Below, piece by piece: positions 42,434-51,911 of a DNA stretch of 64,000 bases. Position 1 is the first letter of the stretch; every line of letters begins with the position of its first letter. The stretch lies in contig NZ_CP151951.1 of NCBI RefSeq assembly GCF_038592985.1, positions 2,967,001 to 3,031,000 on the forward strand, in the 5' to 3' direction. The DNA comes from Paenibacillus sp. FSL R10-2782 (GTDB taxonomy: Bacteria; Bacillota; Bacilli; Paenibacillales; Paenibacillaceae). Made by a program: the position numbers and the translations under genes. Under the pieces are notes generated by a model, which had not been told where the DNA came from, did not search any database, and worked only from the letters and a program-made list of their open reading frames with translations.

Positions 42434-44548
42434 TTACATTACTCTCTTAAACAGCTTCTCCAAATCATATGTGGAAAAGGATACAACGATAGGCCTCCCA
42501 TGCGGGCAGGTGTACGGCTGTCTGCACGCCGCCAAACGCTCCAGCAGTACGACAGCCTGTCGGTCGGTCAGCTTTTGGTTTGCTTTGATCGACGCCCGGC
42601 AGGAGCACATGATCGAGGCTGCCTCCCGTAGCTTAGCCAGATCTATTGCTTTTTCATCCAGCACCCATCCTGCCATTTCCTCAATAACATCCGCTTCTTC
42701 TCCTTGAGGAAGCCAGTAAGGATAGGAGCTAACACGGAAGGTTTGACCTCCAAAATGCTCCAAATACACTCCCGCCTGCTCAAACCAGTGCAGCCTTGTT
42801 TTCAGCTTTTCCGTCTCCGAGGGCGTAAATTCTAATGTAATCGGCAGCAGTAGCTCCTGCGATACCGCCTCGGGATTGCCGAATTTTTCATAATAAAATT
42901 CGTAGTTAACCCGTTCATGCGCAGCATGCTGGTCAATTAAATACAGCCCCTGATCGTTCTGCGCAATCAAATAGGTTCCATGGTGCTGACCAATCAAATT
43001 TAGCTCAGGAAAAGCGGGCAACTCGGGAGCCTCACCCGATACCACTGCCAACTGCTCTGCATTCAGCCGTGACTGACGTGTCTTCTGATCCGTGAAATAG
43101 CGGGAATCCTCGGCGTTTCCTCCACCCGGTGAAGCAGAAGACCGATAAGCTACAGAAGCAGCCGCTTCCTGTACTCTGCCGCTGTACAAGGGGGATGAGC
43201 TCGATCCGGCTTTATTCCCATCGTTTCCATCCACAAAATCTGCATCCAGTTCCTCGTCACTGACACGTTGCCCAGAAGACGGGTTCCCCCGACCAGAGGC
43301 AGGGAGCCTTTCCCTAGCTTGACGTTGCTCACGCTCCGTGCAAAGCCTGTGGTTTTCCTCATTCTCGTCCAAGCGAATGGATTGGCGCGGGTCACGACCC
43401 TCCGGGTAAGATCCGGAAAGCGACTGTGCCTCCCTCCGGCTCTCGCCAGCAGAAGAATTTCCTTCCATATCGTTTCCCTTCGAGAAATGAAACTGCTCCT
43501 GGACGAACGAGCCGCTATCCTTACCGCCAATTTCGCGCTTGACCGCCTTCGGAATCAGTACCTGTTGTCCTAAAACAGCCTTTACCGAATCCTCAACCAG
43601 TTGAAACAGCTCGGCTTCCTTGCTGAACCGCACCTCCAGCTTGGCGGGATGAACGTTAACATCTACTAGTGAAGGATGCATTTCCAACTGGATCACAGCC
43701 AGTGGAAAACGATTGATCGGCAGCAAAGTATGATACGCTTTGAGCAGCGCCTGATTCAATCCATAGCTGCGCACAAAGCGTCCGTTCACCACCGTTGAGA
43801 TGGCGTTCCGATTCGATCTGGTCCACTCCGGGCGACTGACATAGCCGCTAATGCGGTAATCCAGACTCTCTCCTTCCAGCAGCAGCATGGATTTCGCAGC
43901 CGAAGTTCCATAAACCGCAGCAATCACCTGAAGCAAGTCACCATTGCCCAGCGTTTGAAGCAGTGTATTCCCATTATGCCTTAAGGTGAAGGCAACTTCC
44001 GAATGCGAGAGCGCCATTCGGTACAACACATCCGAAATGTGCCCCAGTTCTGTCTGGATCGTTTTCATATATTTCAGCCTTGCAGGCGTGTTATAAAACA
44101 GCTCCCGGACGGTAAAATCCGTCCCCTGTCGGGCCACTGCATCCTCATGGAGCATCAGCTTGCCGCCCTCAATTACCAATTTGCGGGCACGTCCGTCATC
44201 TCCGGCTGCTGTGAGCAGCTCCACTTTCGATACAGCCGCAATACTCGGGAGTGCTTCTCCCCGGAAGCCCAGGCTCGTGATCTGGAACAGATCGCGTCCG
44301 TGTCCGATTTTGCTGGTCGCATGCCGATAGAACGCCGTTTCCACATCTTCAGGCTCGATGCCACTACCGTTATCCGTCACCCGGATGCTTTGCAGTCCGC
44401 CTTCCTCTACCCATACGTCGATACGGGTACCGCCCGCATCAATCGCATTTTCCACCAGTTCCTTCACGACGGAGGCTGGACGCTCCACAACCTCACCGGC
44501 AGCAATCTGGTTGGCAATATGCTCATCCAGTACCCGAATTTTAGACAT
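42434..44548 (-). CDS. mutL: DNA mismatch repair protein MutL
   Basis: 704 residues. The GHKL ATPase motifs are ENAIDAGGTRIDV, VTDNGSGIEPED and GFRGEALPSIAA. A proline/charge-rich linker (about 330-500) is longer than in many homologues. The C-terminal domain carries the nuclease motif DQHAAHERVNYE, CSCRASIKANQKL and CPHGRP, so this is an endonuclease-type MutL as in bacteria lacking MutH. It nicks the new strand after MutS recognition. It follows mutS by 75 bases. Confidence 0.97.
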   Translation of the reverse strand: MSKIRVLDEHIANQIAAGEVVERPASVVKELVENAIDAGGTRIDVWVEEGGLQSIRVTDNGSGIEPEDVETAFYRHATSKIGHGRDLFQITSLGFRGEALPSIAAVSKVELLTAAGDDGRARKLVIEGGKLMLHEDAVARQGTDFTVRELFYNTPARLKYMKTIQTELGHISDVLYRMALSHSEVAFTLRHNGNTLLQTLGNGDLLQVIAAVYGTSAAKSMLLLEGESLDYRISGYVSRPEWTRSNRNAISTVVNGRFVRSYGLNQALLKAYHTLLPINRFPLAVIQLEMHPSLVDVNVHPAKLEVRFSKEAELFQLVEDSVKAVLGQQVLIPKAVKREIGGKDSGSFVQEQFHFSKGNDMEGNSSAGESRREAQSLSGSYPEGRDPRQSIRLDENEENHRLCTEREQRQARERLPASGRGNPSSGQRVSDEELDADFVDGNDGNKAGSSSSPLYSGRVQEAAASVAYRSSASPGGGNAEDSRYFTDQKTRQSRLNAEQLAVVSGEAPELPAFPELNLIGQHHGTYLIAQNDQGLYLIDQHAAHERVNYEFYYEKFGNPEAVSQELLLPITLEFTPSETEKLKTRLHWFEQAGVYLEHFGGQTFRVSSYPYWLPQGEEADVIEEMAGWVLDEKAIDLAKLREAASIMCSCRASIKANQKLTDRQAVVLLERLAACRQPYTCPHGRPIVVSFSTYDLEKLFKRVM

Positions 44549-44623
44549 CCTTTTAACCTCCCCCTGACTTCAAAGTGTGATGAAAAACTGGAAATATAAT
44601 ATCGTTACCAACAGATATGGGTA

Positions 44624-47407
44624 CTATAGGCCGTTGGCCTTGTTCTTCAGTTCGTTTAATAGCTGCATCGCCTGCAAAGGTGTCATGTTCATGACATCGG
44701 CGTTTTTCACCTTGCGTAAAATCTGGCGCACAATTGGGTTAACCTCGGTCGTCTCCAGCTGCGGCTTGACAGGAGCAAGCTCTTGCTCTCCGAAAATAGA
44801 CAGCTGTACGACTCCGGTAGCCGTATGTTCCAGCACACTGGTGTCTTCCACAGCCTTTTGCGTGTTTTCTTTTACAACGGTGGCTTGCTGTGACACAGGC
44901 GAAGCCCGCAATGCCGCTTCTCTGCTCTCCCGCAGCGTCTGATCTGAATGGGTGCTGTCCGAAACAACGTTTTCCCTTGCTGCTGCAACAACCTCGGTGC
45001 CCGCCGTCACTTGGGCAGCCGCGTGCTCAAAGCCATGCAATAGCCCATTGGCACGTTCAATGATATTATCCGGCAAACCCGCAAGACGAGCACAATAGAT
45101 ACCGTAACTGCTGCTGGCCGCGCCAGATATGAGCTTACGCAGGAAATTCACCTTGTCGCCGCTTTCCTGTACCGCCATGGAATAGTTTCGCAGCGAGGAC
45201 AGGCTTTGCTCCAAATGGGCCAGCTCATGAAAATGCGTAGACACCAGCGCCTTACAGCCGATCGTGTCATGGACAAATTCAATCACAGCTTGAGCAATCG
45301 CCATTCCCTCACTGGTGGACGTACCTCGTCCCAACTCGTCAATAATGATCAGGCTTCGCGGAGTCGCTTTGTCTGTCATGACCTGAATATCAGCCATTTC
45401 CACCATGAACGTACTCTGGCCGCCGATCAGATCATCCGCCGCACCGATGCGCGTAAAAATGCGATCCAGCATCGGCACTTTGGCATGTGCAGCCGGAACG
45501 AAGCAGCCGATCTGCGCCATGATTGCGATCAGCGCAACCTGACGCATATACGTGCTTTTCCCAGCCATATTCGGTCCGGTGATTAGCAAAATATGCGCAT
45601 CTGCTTCCTCCAGCGCCGTACCATTGGCGATAAAGCTGCCATCCTTCATCACAGCTTCCACAACGGGATGTCGCCCTTGCTCCACCACGAAATCATATCC
45701 CGTTGTCAGCTCAGGCTTCACGAAGCCACGCTCTGCACTGACCGATGCCAGCGACTGGTACACGTCAATTTCTGCCACTCGCTCTGCCAGCTTTTGCAAA
45801 CGCGGAATTTCAGTATTTAGTTTACTCCGAAGCTCAGAGAAAAGAGAGTACTCCAGATCCACCATCTTATCCTCGGCTTCCAAAATCAGTGATTCCTTTT
45901 CCTTCAGCTCCGGTGTAATATATCGTTCCGCATTCGCCAGCGTTTGCTTGCGTTCATATCGCCCTTCTGGCAATGAAGCCAGGTTGGATTTGGTTACCTC
46001 GATATAATAGCCAAATACTTTGTTATATCCAATTTTGAGCGACCGAATGCCCGTTGCTACACGTTCCTTCGCCTCCAGCTCGGCGATCCAGCGCTTGCCG
46101 TTCACGCTCGCTTCACGCAGTTCGTCCAGACGCTGATGATAACCTTCCTTAATGAGGCCCCCGTCCCTTACGGAAATAGGCGGCTCGTCCGCCACGGCTT
46201 CCTCAATCAACGCGCACAAATCTGTACAGCTATCCAGCGTTTGGGCAATTCGGCGCAGTGTCTCCGATTCCGATCCTGCACAGAGCTCACGCAAAGCCGG
46301 AATCCGGGTCAATGACAGCTTGAGCGCAATCAGATCGCGTGCATTGGCGCTACCAAAGGCAATTCGCCCAACCAAACGCTCCAGATCGTAAATTTCTTTA
46401 AGCTGTGCACGCACATCCTCACGAAAAATAAACTGGTGGTACAGCTTGTCAACCGCCTCCAGCCGTTCCTCGATCAGATGGCTACTAAGCAGCGGCTTGT
46501 CGATCCAGCGTCGCAGCAACCGCGCTCCCATCGACGTCTCCGTCCGATCCAGCAGCCATAGCAGCGAGCCTTTCTTGGAGCGCTCACGAACCGTCTCCAC
46601 CAGTTCCAGATTGCGGCGGGTAAATGGATCAAGAATCATAAAATGGTTCGGATCATAAACAGAAATCTGGGTCAACTGGCCTAACGATCTTTTTTGCGTT
46701 TCATTCAAATAAGCAATCAAACGCGACACACACTGCCTGCGTTCCTCGTTGAGCCTTGCCCACGTTGCTTCACCAAATTGACCACGCACAAGTTCATCCT
46801 TAGACTTGTCCCAGGCTGTGTATACAACACGACGCCCAACGGGTGACATTCGGGAGGTTACGAAATCTAGCAGATGACCATCGCCCACCATTTCTGACGG
46901 CTCATAAATATTAATTTCATCCAATAGCCATTCTTTCGAATCCGGTACAGAGGTCACATACAGCTCACCTGTTGACAAATCGCAGGCTGCCAGTGCCAGC
47001 ATCCCGCCCGTCTCGGTGACACATACCATGTAGTTGTTGGATTTGTCACCCAGCACCTTACCTTCCATCACCGTACCCGGAGTAACGACACGGACAATAT
47101 CTCGCCGTACCATTCCCTTTGTAGCCGAGGCTTCCTCCATCTGTTCGCAGATGGCAACCTTATAGCCCTTTTCAACAAGGCGCTGTATGTAATTTTCCGC
47201 CGAATGATAAGGCACGCCGCACATTGGAATTTTTTCCGTGCCGCCACCCTCGCGTCCGGTAAGTGTAATCTCCAACTCCCTGGATGCAAGAATCGCATCA
47301 TCAAAAAACATCTCATAAAAATCCCCCAGGCGGAAAAACAAAAACGCATCCTGGGCCTGGTCTTTTATGGATAAATATTGTTCAATCATCGGTGTATATT
47401 TGGCCAT
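44624..47407 (-). CDS. mutS: DNA mismatch repair protein MutS
   Basis: About 927 residues. The mismatch-contacting FYE is in FRLGDFYEMFFDDA. The ATPase has Walker A GPNMAGKSTYMRQ, Walker B IIDELGRGTSTSEG and STHFHELAHLE. A C-terminal QLSIF (in VVQLSIFGEQEL) is a sliding-clamp-binding motif, as in B. subtilis MutS. ATG 47405-47407 (MAKYTPMIEQY) fits the family start. The GTG 7 codons earlier forms part of the ribosome site. Co-directional with mutL. Confidence 0.97.
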   Translation of the reverse strand: MAKYTPMIEQYLSIKDQAQDAFLFFRLGDFYEMFFDDAILASRELEITLTGREGGGTEKIPMCGVPYHSAENYIQRLVEKGYKVAICEQMEEASATKGMVRRDIVRVVTPGTVMEGKVLGDKSNNYMVCVTETGGMLALAACDLSTGELYVTSVPDSKEWLLDEINIYEPSEMVGDGHLLDFVTSRMSPVGRRVVYTAWDKSKDELVRGQFGEATWARLNEERRQCVSRLIAYLNETQKRSLGQLTQISVYDPNHFMILDPFTRRNLELVETVRERSKKGSLLWLLDRTETSMGARLLRRWIDKPLLSSHLIEERLEAVDKLYHQFIFREDVRAQLKEIYDLERLVGRIAFGSANARDLIALKLSLTRIPALRELCAGSESETLRRIAQTLDSCTDLCALIEEAVADEPPISVRDGGLIKEGYHQRLDELREASVNGKRWIAELEAKERVATGIRSLKIGYNKVFGYYIEVTKSNLASLPEGRYERKQTLANAERYITPELKEKESLILEAEDKMVDLEYSLFSELRSKLNTEIPRLQKLAERVAEIDVYQSLASVSAERGFVKPELTTGYDFVVEQGRHPVVEAVMKDGSFIANGTALEEADAHILLITGPNMAGKSTYMRQVALIAIMAQIGCFVPAAHAKVPMLDRIFTRIGAADDLIGGQSTFMVEMADIQVMTDKATPRSLIIIDELGRGTSTSEGMAIAQAVIEFVHDTIGCKALVSTHFHELAHLEQSLSSLRNYSMAVQESGDKVNFLRKLISGAASSSYGIYCARLAGLPDNIIERANGLLHGFEHAAAQVTAGTEVVAAARENVVSDSTHSDQTLRESREAALRASPVSQQATVVKENTQKAVEDTSVLEHTATGVVQLSIFGEQELAPVKPQLETTEVNPIVRQILRKVKNADVMNMTPLQAMQLLNELKNKANGL

Positions 47408-47458
47408 ACCGTCTACTAACCCCCACACATTGTTCCGTTTAAACTTACATTACCTTTC

Positions 47459-47467
47459 ATTATAGCA
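47459..47467 (-). promoter_or_regulatory. Extended -10 promoter for mutSL
   Basis: On the minus strand TGCTATAAT (TATAAT at 47459-47464) gives an extended -10 about 50 bases upstream of the mutS start. No good -35 is visible. Confidence 0.55.
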
Positions 47468-47516
47468 AAAATGACAGTCGATAACATGAAAGCAATCGCA
47501 GACAACATCTCTCATT

Positions 47517-48749
47517 TTACGAAAGCCTCCAAAACGGACGCAAATCCCGAGATTCATCCCATTGCTTTCCTTGGCGCAGACTGTCCAGCAAAGGCCCGAC
47601 ATATGCTTTATACTGCGGATATACATCCAGTAAAACGATATCCAAAATAAGAGGTTCCATATACCCTCCCAGCACAATCCGATTTCCTTCATAAAAAGCT
47701 CTATGGGCCTCTTCCTCATCTAGTGGCCTACGCTGCAAGCGCGGATATTGAGACGCGATGAGAAATGCCATTCCAATCACGCCTTTCGCGAGCTGCGGCG
47801 AAACGAGAAAGCTGGGTAGCGTACGGTATTCAAAACCGCCGTACGGTTGGCGGCGAAAATCGCCCAAATTGCCGTAATGTGGTCTGCGCCGGGCTGCGCA
47901 TTTGTCTTCTAACAACGCCAAAGGCAGCGCCAAATAATTATCTAGCGCACGTAGCAGAGACCCGTTCAGCGAAATTCCGCTAAAATGCAGATGCCCTCCC
48001 AGCGGAAAACCCGACTGCGGCATCCCGCCTGCTTGCCAAATTAGCGTACGATCAGCAATGCGCCGGGCCGCTGCCGCAAAGGCATGGCGTAAATGGTTTA
48101 GCAAAAGATACGGATCGCCACTTGGTGCGGGTCGAAGCTCAGCGACCGGGTACAACGTCCGCCCCCGGCGCGTAACCGCATCGCATCCTGCCACGCCAAG
48201 GCGTCCCAAATATCGTGAAGCCGGTACGACCCGTCCTTCCGGCATGCGGACCAGCACAAATTCAGGGTCCATCCCGATTAGCAGCTGTTTATCCCCTTGT
48301 GCCGCTGGAAGATCCTCTCCCTGAACATCCTCCTCGCGAGCAGCGGCTTCATATAGCGTGTCTAGGCGTCTATCATTTAGCCATGGCTGAGCCACGACTT
48401 CACGTACCTGACAACTGCGCTCGCCCAGCAGTGTCAACGTCACCTCGCCACTGTCGAGGCCGAGAGTGTACAAAGTACGTACAGCTAGACGCTCCATTCG
48501 GACGGACAGCTGAGAGCTGCTATCCAACGCAGACGGATTATAAGCGCGGACTTTGGAGTGTCCTTCAATCGTGCGTCTTCGAATTTCCAGCATTCGTAGC
48601 TGATGGATCTGCACTGCATAGCCTACCGCAAAATCTGCTGCGTTGTCGTCAATCCAGCGAACCGATATGCCGGAGCGTTCCAGCCGGCGCTGCTTTTCAT
48701 CATCCGACATCTGTCTAAAGCGTTTAAGCGCCTGTCCCGCCTGCTGCAT
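47517..48749 (-). CDS. Phage-like amidoligase family protein (COOH-NH2 ligase type)
   Basis: 410 residues. MDPEFVLVRMPEGRVV, AELRPAPSGDPYLLLNHLRH, SGFPLGGHLHFSGI and GGFEYRTLPSFLVSP are the conserved acidic/His segments of the putative amidoligase/COOH-NH2 ligase superfamily (glutamine-synthetase-like fold, ATP-dependent amide bond formation). The N-terminal 150 residues are a separate, unrecognised region. It sits between cotE and mutS, where sporulation genes gather, so a role in modifying spore or wall material is conceivable but unproven. Confidence 0.8.
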   Translation of the reverse strand: MQQAGQALKRFRQMSDDEKQRRLERSGISVRWIDDNAADFAVGYAVQIHQLRMLEIRRRTIEGHSKVRAYNPSALDSSSQLSVRMERLAVRTLYTLGLDSGEVTLTLLGERSCQVREVVAQPWLNDRRLDTLYEAAAREEDVQGEDLPAAQGDKQLLIGMDPEFVLVRMPEGRVVPASRYLGRLGVAGCDAVTRRGRTLYPVAELRPAPSGDPYLLLNHLRHAFAAAARRIADRTLIWQAGGMPQSGFPLGGHLHFSGISLNGSLLRALDNYLALPLALLEDKCAARRRPHYGNLGDFRRQPYGGFEYRTLPSFLVSPQLAKGVIGMAFLIASQYPRLQRRPLDEEEAHRAFYEGNRIVLGGYMEPLILDIVLLDVYPQYKAYVGPLLDSLRQGKQWDESRDLRPFWRLS

Positions 48750-48790
48750 TATCTTCCCCCCTACCAGATTACGGACGAATTCCCTTCCCT

Positions 48791-48865
48791 ACAACAAAAA
48801 AAGGAGGGCCTCTCCCCCCTGCGCAGCTTCAGCCGGCGCAAAAGAGTAAAGCGGCCCTCTTTTTG
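48791..48865 (-). terminator. Rho-independent terminator after cotE
   Basis: AGGGCC (about 48801-48806) and GGCCCT (48853-48858) form the base of a branched hairpin. On the minus strand it ends CCTTTTTTTG. Confidence 0.75.
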
Positions 48866-48875
48866 ATTACTTCCG

Positions 48876-49433
48876 TCAGAGCTCGTCGTCAATGAGGTCG
48901 GGGTCGAGCTCCTCATAGTCCCCTTCTTCCGCTCCAAAATCATAGTCCTTGTCAAAATCGTCACTGCTGCCATTCGGGAATACTTCTACAACAATTTTCG
49001 TTTCTGCCACCAGTTCCACCGCAAATTCCCGCTCGACCCGGATAATTACGCTGCCGCCCCCTGAAGACACACTGGCCTCAACGCAGCTTGGCTCCTGTGT
49101 CGCCTCGGCGGATACTTCCACTGTAGACGCCCGGTGCTTAGGATCAAGATACGAGAGCGGTACATTTTCTACGTACGACACCGTTTCCTTTGCCACATCG
49201 GTCTGCGAGTTTTTATCGTATGAGTACCAGATATTGATATCATACGTCCCCACGACCTCAATGCCGTCTCCAGCCGCCACAGACTCATACTGGTGGTTAA
49301 TAATCCATGCCCCCAAAATGCTGGTCGGATTATTAGGCGGAGTTACGGTATGGGTTACGGTAGAGAATTTGCGACCTTTACCACAGATCGCTTTTGTAAT
49401 AATCTCTCTACGATTTTTATGACTCAATGCCAT
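48876..49433 (-). CDS. cotE: Spore coat morphogenetic protein CotE
   Basis: About 185 residues. REIITKAICGKGRKFSTVTH then PTSILGAWIINHQY is the hallmark CotE N-terminus. The middle has VGTYDINIWYSYDKNSQTDV and the C-terminus is strongly acidic (SDDFDKDYDFGAEEGDYEEL). CotE forms the layer on which the outer coat assembles. ATG 49431-49433 (MALSHKNRR) has GGAGGAGG upstream. A GCATACAT sequence near 49470 resembles a sigma-E -10. The neighbourhood cotE-mutS-mutL matches B. subtilis. Confidence 0.96.
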   Translation of the reverse strand: MALSHKNRREIITKAICGKGRKFSTVTHTVTPPNNPTSILGAWIINHQYESVAAGDGIEVVGTYDINIWYSYDKNSQTDVAKETVSYVENVPLSYLDPKHRASTVEVSAEATQEPSCVEASVSSGGGSVIIRVEREFAVELVAETKIVVEVFPNGSSDDFDKDYDFGAEEGDYEELDPDLIDDEL

Positions 49434-49559
49434 TCTTGAACCTCCTCCATACAATCAATCATTCCATACATATGTATGCAGGAAGTAGGCGAATGTTGAG
49501 TGAATAGGCGAAAAGGAAAAAATATTATTTGTATAAGCTTATGCTCTAACGGCTTGAAC

Positions 49560-50456
49560 TCATGCACGCCAATGTGTTACATGCTGCTCGACAATCCGTA
49601 AAAATTCGCTGAGCGCCGGGGATTTCCACTTTTTCGTATGATAGGCGACCTGGGTAGCCACCTGCTGTTCGCTGTCATCCCAGCTTAAACGCGCCATCTT
49701 CCCTTCACGCAGCTCATTTTGCACCGTAACCAGCGGAAGCAGCGCAACGCCCAATCCGGCCATGACACATTGCTTGATCGCTTCAATACTCCAAAACTCC
49801 AAACTAGGGTCTGCAAAAATACCGTGTCTGTTCAAATATTGTTCAAAAAGGATTCGATAGGTGCAGCCCGTCTCTGTGTGCAAAATGGTTTCGTCCTTCA
49901 AGTCAGCTGGCTCTACTTTACTATAGGAAGCCAGTGGATGGCCCAATGGTGCAACCAATGCCATCGGCTCGTGTATGAGCGTAGTAACATGCAGTTCTCT
50001 ATCCTCCGTCTCCGGCTGAAGCAAAAAAGCCAAATCCAGCTCACCTGAGCGGGTCAAATCGCGCAATTCCCAGCATTCACCGGGTTTAAGCACGATTTTC
50101 ACCTTGGGATAACGCTCTCTGTACTCACGGATCAGGCTCGGCAGGCGGAAAGCCGCCAGCGACTCTGGCGCTCCAATTTTGAGCGTGCCCGTCAGCACCG
50201 TTTCTGAGCGTAACGCATCCTTGGCAAGGGCATGCATCTTGGAAATCTCCTGAGCATAGGGCAGCAGGCGTCGTCCGGCATCAGTGAGCATGATTTTCTT
50301 ACCTATGCGGTCAAAAAGAGGTGTGCCCAGTTCTGTCTCCAGCGTCTGAATTTGAGCAGTTATACTCGATTGTGCATAATCCAGTATACGCGCAGCCCGC
50401 GTAAAACTGCCTGCCTCAACCACATTTAAAAACGTAAATAAATGCCGTGATTCCAT
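49560..50456 (-). CDS. LysR-family transcriptional regulator
   Basis: 298 residues. An N-terminal winged helix (MESRHLFTFLNVVEAGSFTR then AARILDYAQSSITAQIQTLE) is followed by a periplasmic-binding-like effector domain (TGTLKIGAPESLAAFRLPSL, LDLAFLLQPE, LGVALLPLVTV). ATG 50454-50456 with AAGGAG. The frame extends far upstream, but that part overlaps the divergent permease gene. The divergent layout suggests it controls the APC permease. TTATCTGATAA and repeated CGAT motifs in the 115-base gap are candidate operator sequences. Effector unknown. Confidence 0.9.
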   Translation of the reverse strand: MESRHLFTFLNVVEAGSFTRAARILDYAQSSITAQIQTLETELGTPLFDRIGKKIMLTDAGRRLLPYAQEISKMHALAKDALRSETVLTGTLKIGAPESLAAFRLPSLIREYRERYPKVKIVLKPGECWELRDLTRSGELDLAFLLQPETEDRELHVTTLIHEPMALVAPLGHPLASYSKVEPADLKDETILHTETGCTYRILFEQYLNRHGIFADPSLEFWSIEAIKQCVMAGLGVALLPLVTVQNELREGKMARLSWDDSEQQVATQVAYHTKKWKSPALSEFLRIVEQHVTHWRA

Positions 50457-50571
50457 AAGTTGCTCCTTCAATCGTTTTTTTCGATGAAAGCTATCGTTAT
50501 ATTCCGTTTTTCCGATAGATTGATTATCTGATAAGCTGAAGGAAATGACAAGAGAAAGAAGGCTTACCTGC

Positions 50572-51882
50572 ATGACAAATGAACATAAACTACAATCCAC
50601 CATTGGTCTTCCACAGGCCATTGCGCTATATATCGGGGCGGTGCTGGGTTCGGGGATACTGATTGTACCCGGTCTTGCCGCCGAAATGGCGGGTCCGGCA
50701 TCCCTATTGGCATGGGGCTTTATGACCCTGCTCATCTTGCCGATGGCCCTGTCCATGGGACTGCTGTCCGCCAAATTCCCGAGCGCTGGAGGGGTATCGC
50801 ATTTTGTTACGCTGGCTTTTTCACCGCGTGCAGGCTCTTATATCGGGTGGTTTTTTCTAATGTCAGTTCCGATTGGGGCGCCTGTTGCCGCACTCACCGG
50901 AGCTGGCTATATGACCGCCGCCATGGGCTGGGGAGAGGGAAGCCGGATGGGACTGGCCGTCGCCATGCTGGCGGTTGGACTGATCATTAACTGGATCGGT
51001 ATGAAGGTTGCCGGACGTATTCAGATCGCCGTTGTCATTGCTATCGTTGCTGTCCTGATCTTCGCCATTGTCGCAGCGCTGCCACAAATGAAATCGGTAC
51101 ACTTCACACCGTTTGCTCCGCACGGCTGGCTTCCTGTCGGTCAAGCGACCGCGATTCTGTTCTGGTGCTTCATCGGCTGGGAGGCCGTCTCCCATTTGTC
51201 AGAAGAATTCACCAATCCTCAGCGGGCGGCTGTTAAGGGTGTCACCGTTGCAGCCATCATCGTTGGCCTGCTTTATTTTCTTACTGCACTGGCTACAGTC
51301 GGGACACAAAGCTACCTTGCAGGCGGATCGGACGCTTCGCTCGTATGGGTGATTAGCCGGGCTATTGGTCCGTGGGGCGCAGTGATCGCGGGCTTGACGG
51401 GCATCTTTATTTGTACAGCTACGATTATCGCTTATGTAGGTGCTGCTTCACGCGTCGCGTATGCTTTATCCCGGCAAGGCCATGCCTTCCACTGGATGGG
51501 TCTCTTGTCCCGACGTTTTCATACGCCAATTGGGGGTATCGCGTTTCTTTCCCTTTGTTTCGTCGTCATTATGTCTCTTTACGGTAGCGGTACCGTTTCA
51601 CTTACCAACCTGATCCAGTTCCCCAACGCCACCTTTATCCTGACCTATCTGGGCGGGTGTGCTGCGGGTATCAAGCTGCTACGGGGTAATCGCTGGGGCG
51701 TAGCCATTAGTTGGGTGTCATTCATCTCGACGGCGGTGGTGTTCCCCTTTGTCGGCTGGGCCATGCTTTATCCTTGCCTGATCACCGTTGCCTTATGGAT
51801 CGCAGGTCGGATTCGGCACAAACGAACCCTGCCTGCGCCGTCCGTCATCACTGAAAAAGAAAAAGCTACTGTCCTTCATTAG
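50572..51882 (+). CDS. APC-superfamily amino acid permease, YjeH-like
   Basis: 436 residues with about 12 membrane helices. The start GLPQAIALYIGAVLGSGILI VPGLAAEMAGP is the GSGI helix-1 substrate/ion motif of APC transporters. The size and opening resemble the YjeH/YfnA group, which includes methionine and branched-chain amino acid exporters. The actual substrate is not known. ATG 50572 with AGAAGG 9 bases upstream is preferred to the ATG at 50545. Divergent from the LysR gene, which probably regulates it. Confidence 0.9.
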   Translation: MTNEHKLQSTIGLPQAIALYIGAVLGSGILIVPGLAAEMAGPASLLAWGFMTLLILPMALSMGLLSAKFPSAGGVSHFVTLAFSPRAGSYIGWFFLMSVPIGAPVAALTGAGYMTAAMGWGEGSRMGLAVAMLAVGLIINWIGMKVAGRIQIAVVIAIVAVLIFAIVAALPQMKSVHFTPFAPHGWLPVGQATAILFWCFIGWEAVSHLSEEFTNPQRAAVKGVTVAAIIVGLLYFLTALATVGTQSYLAGGSDASLVWVISRAIGPWGAVIAGLTGIFICTATIIAYVGAASRVAYALSRQGHAFHWMGLLSRRFHTPIGGIAFLSLCFVVIMSLYGSGTVSLTNLIQFPNATFILTYLGGCAAGIKLLRGNRWGVAISWVSFISTAVVFPFVGWAMLYPCLITVALWIAGRIRHKRTLPAPSVITEKEKATVLH

Positions 51883-51890
51883 ACAGTAGC
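51865..51890. terminator. Bidirectional terminator between permease and exporter genes
   Basis: GCTACTGTC and GACAGTAGC form a 9-bp stem with an 8-base loop overlapping the permease stop. The minus side is followed by TTTTTCTTTTTC. Confidence 0.85.
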
Positions 51891-51911
51891 CGTTTAGATT
51901 GGGCCTCGATT

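Noticed and set aside
40218..47499. Shared 14-mer CATGAAAGCAATCG upstream of ponA (about 40218) and near mutS (about 47486)
   Set aside because: Only 14 bases with no matching flanks. Two occurrences in 64 kb is not strong evidence for a common regulator.
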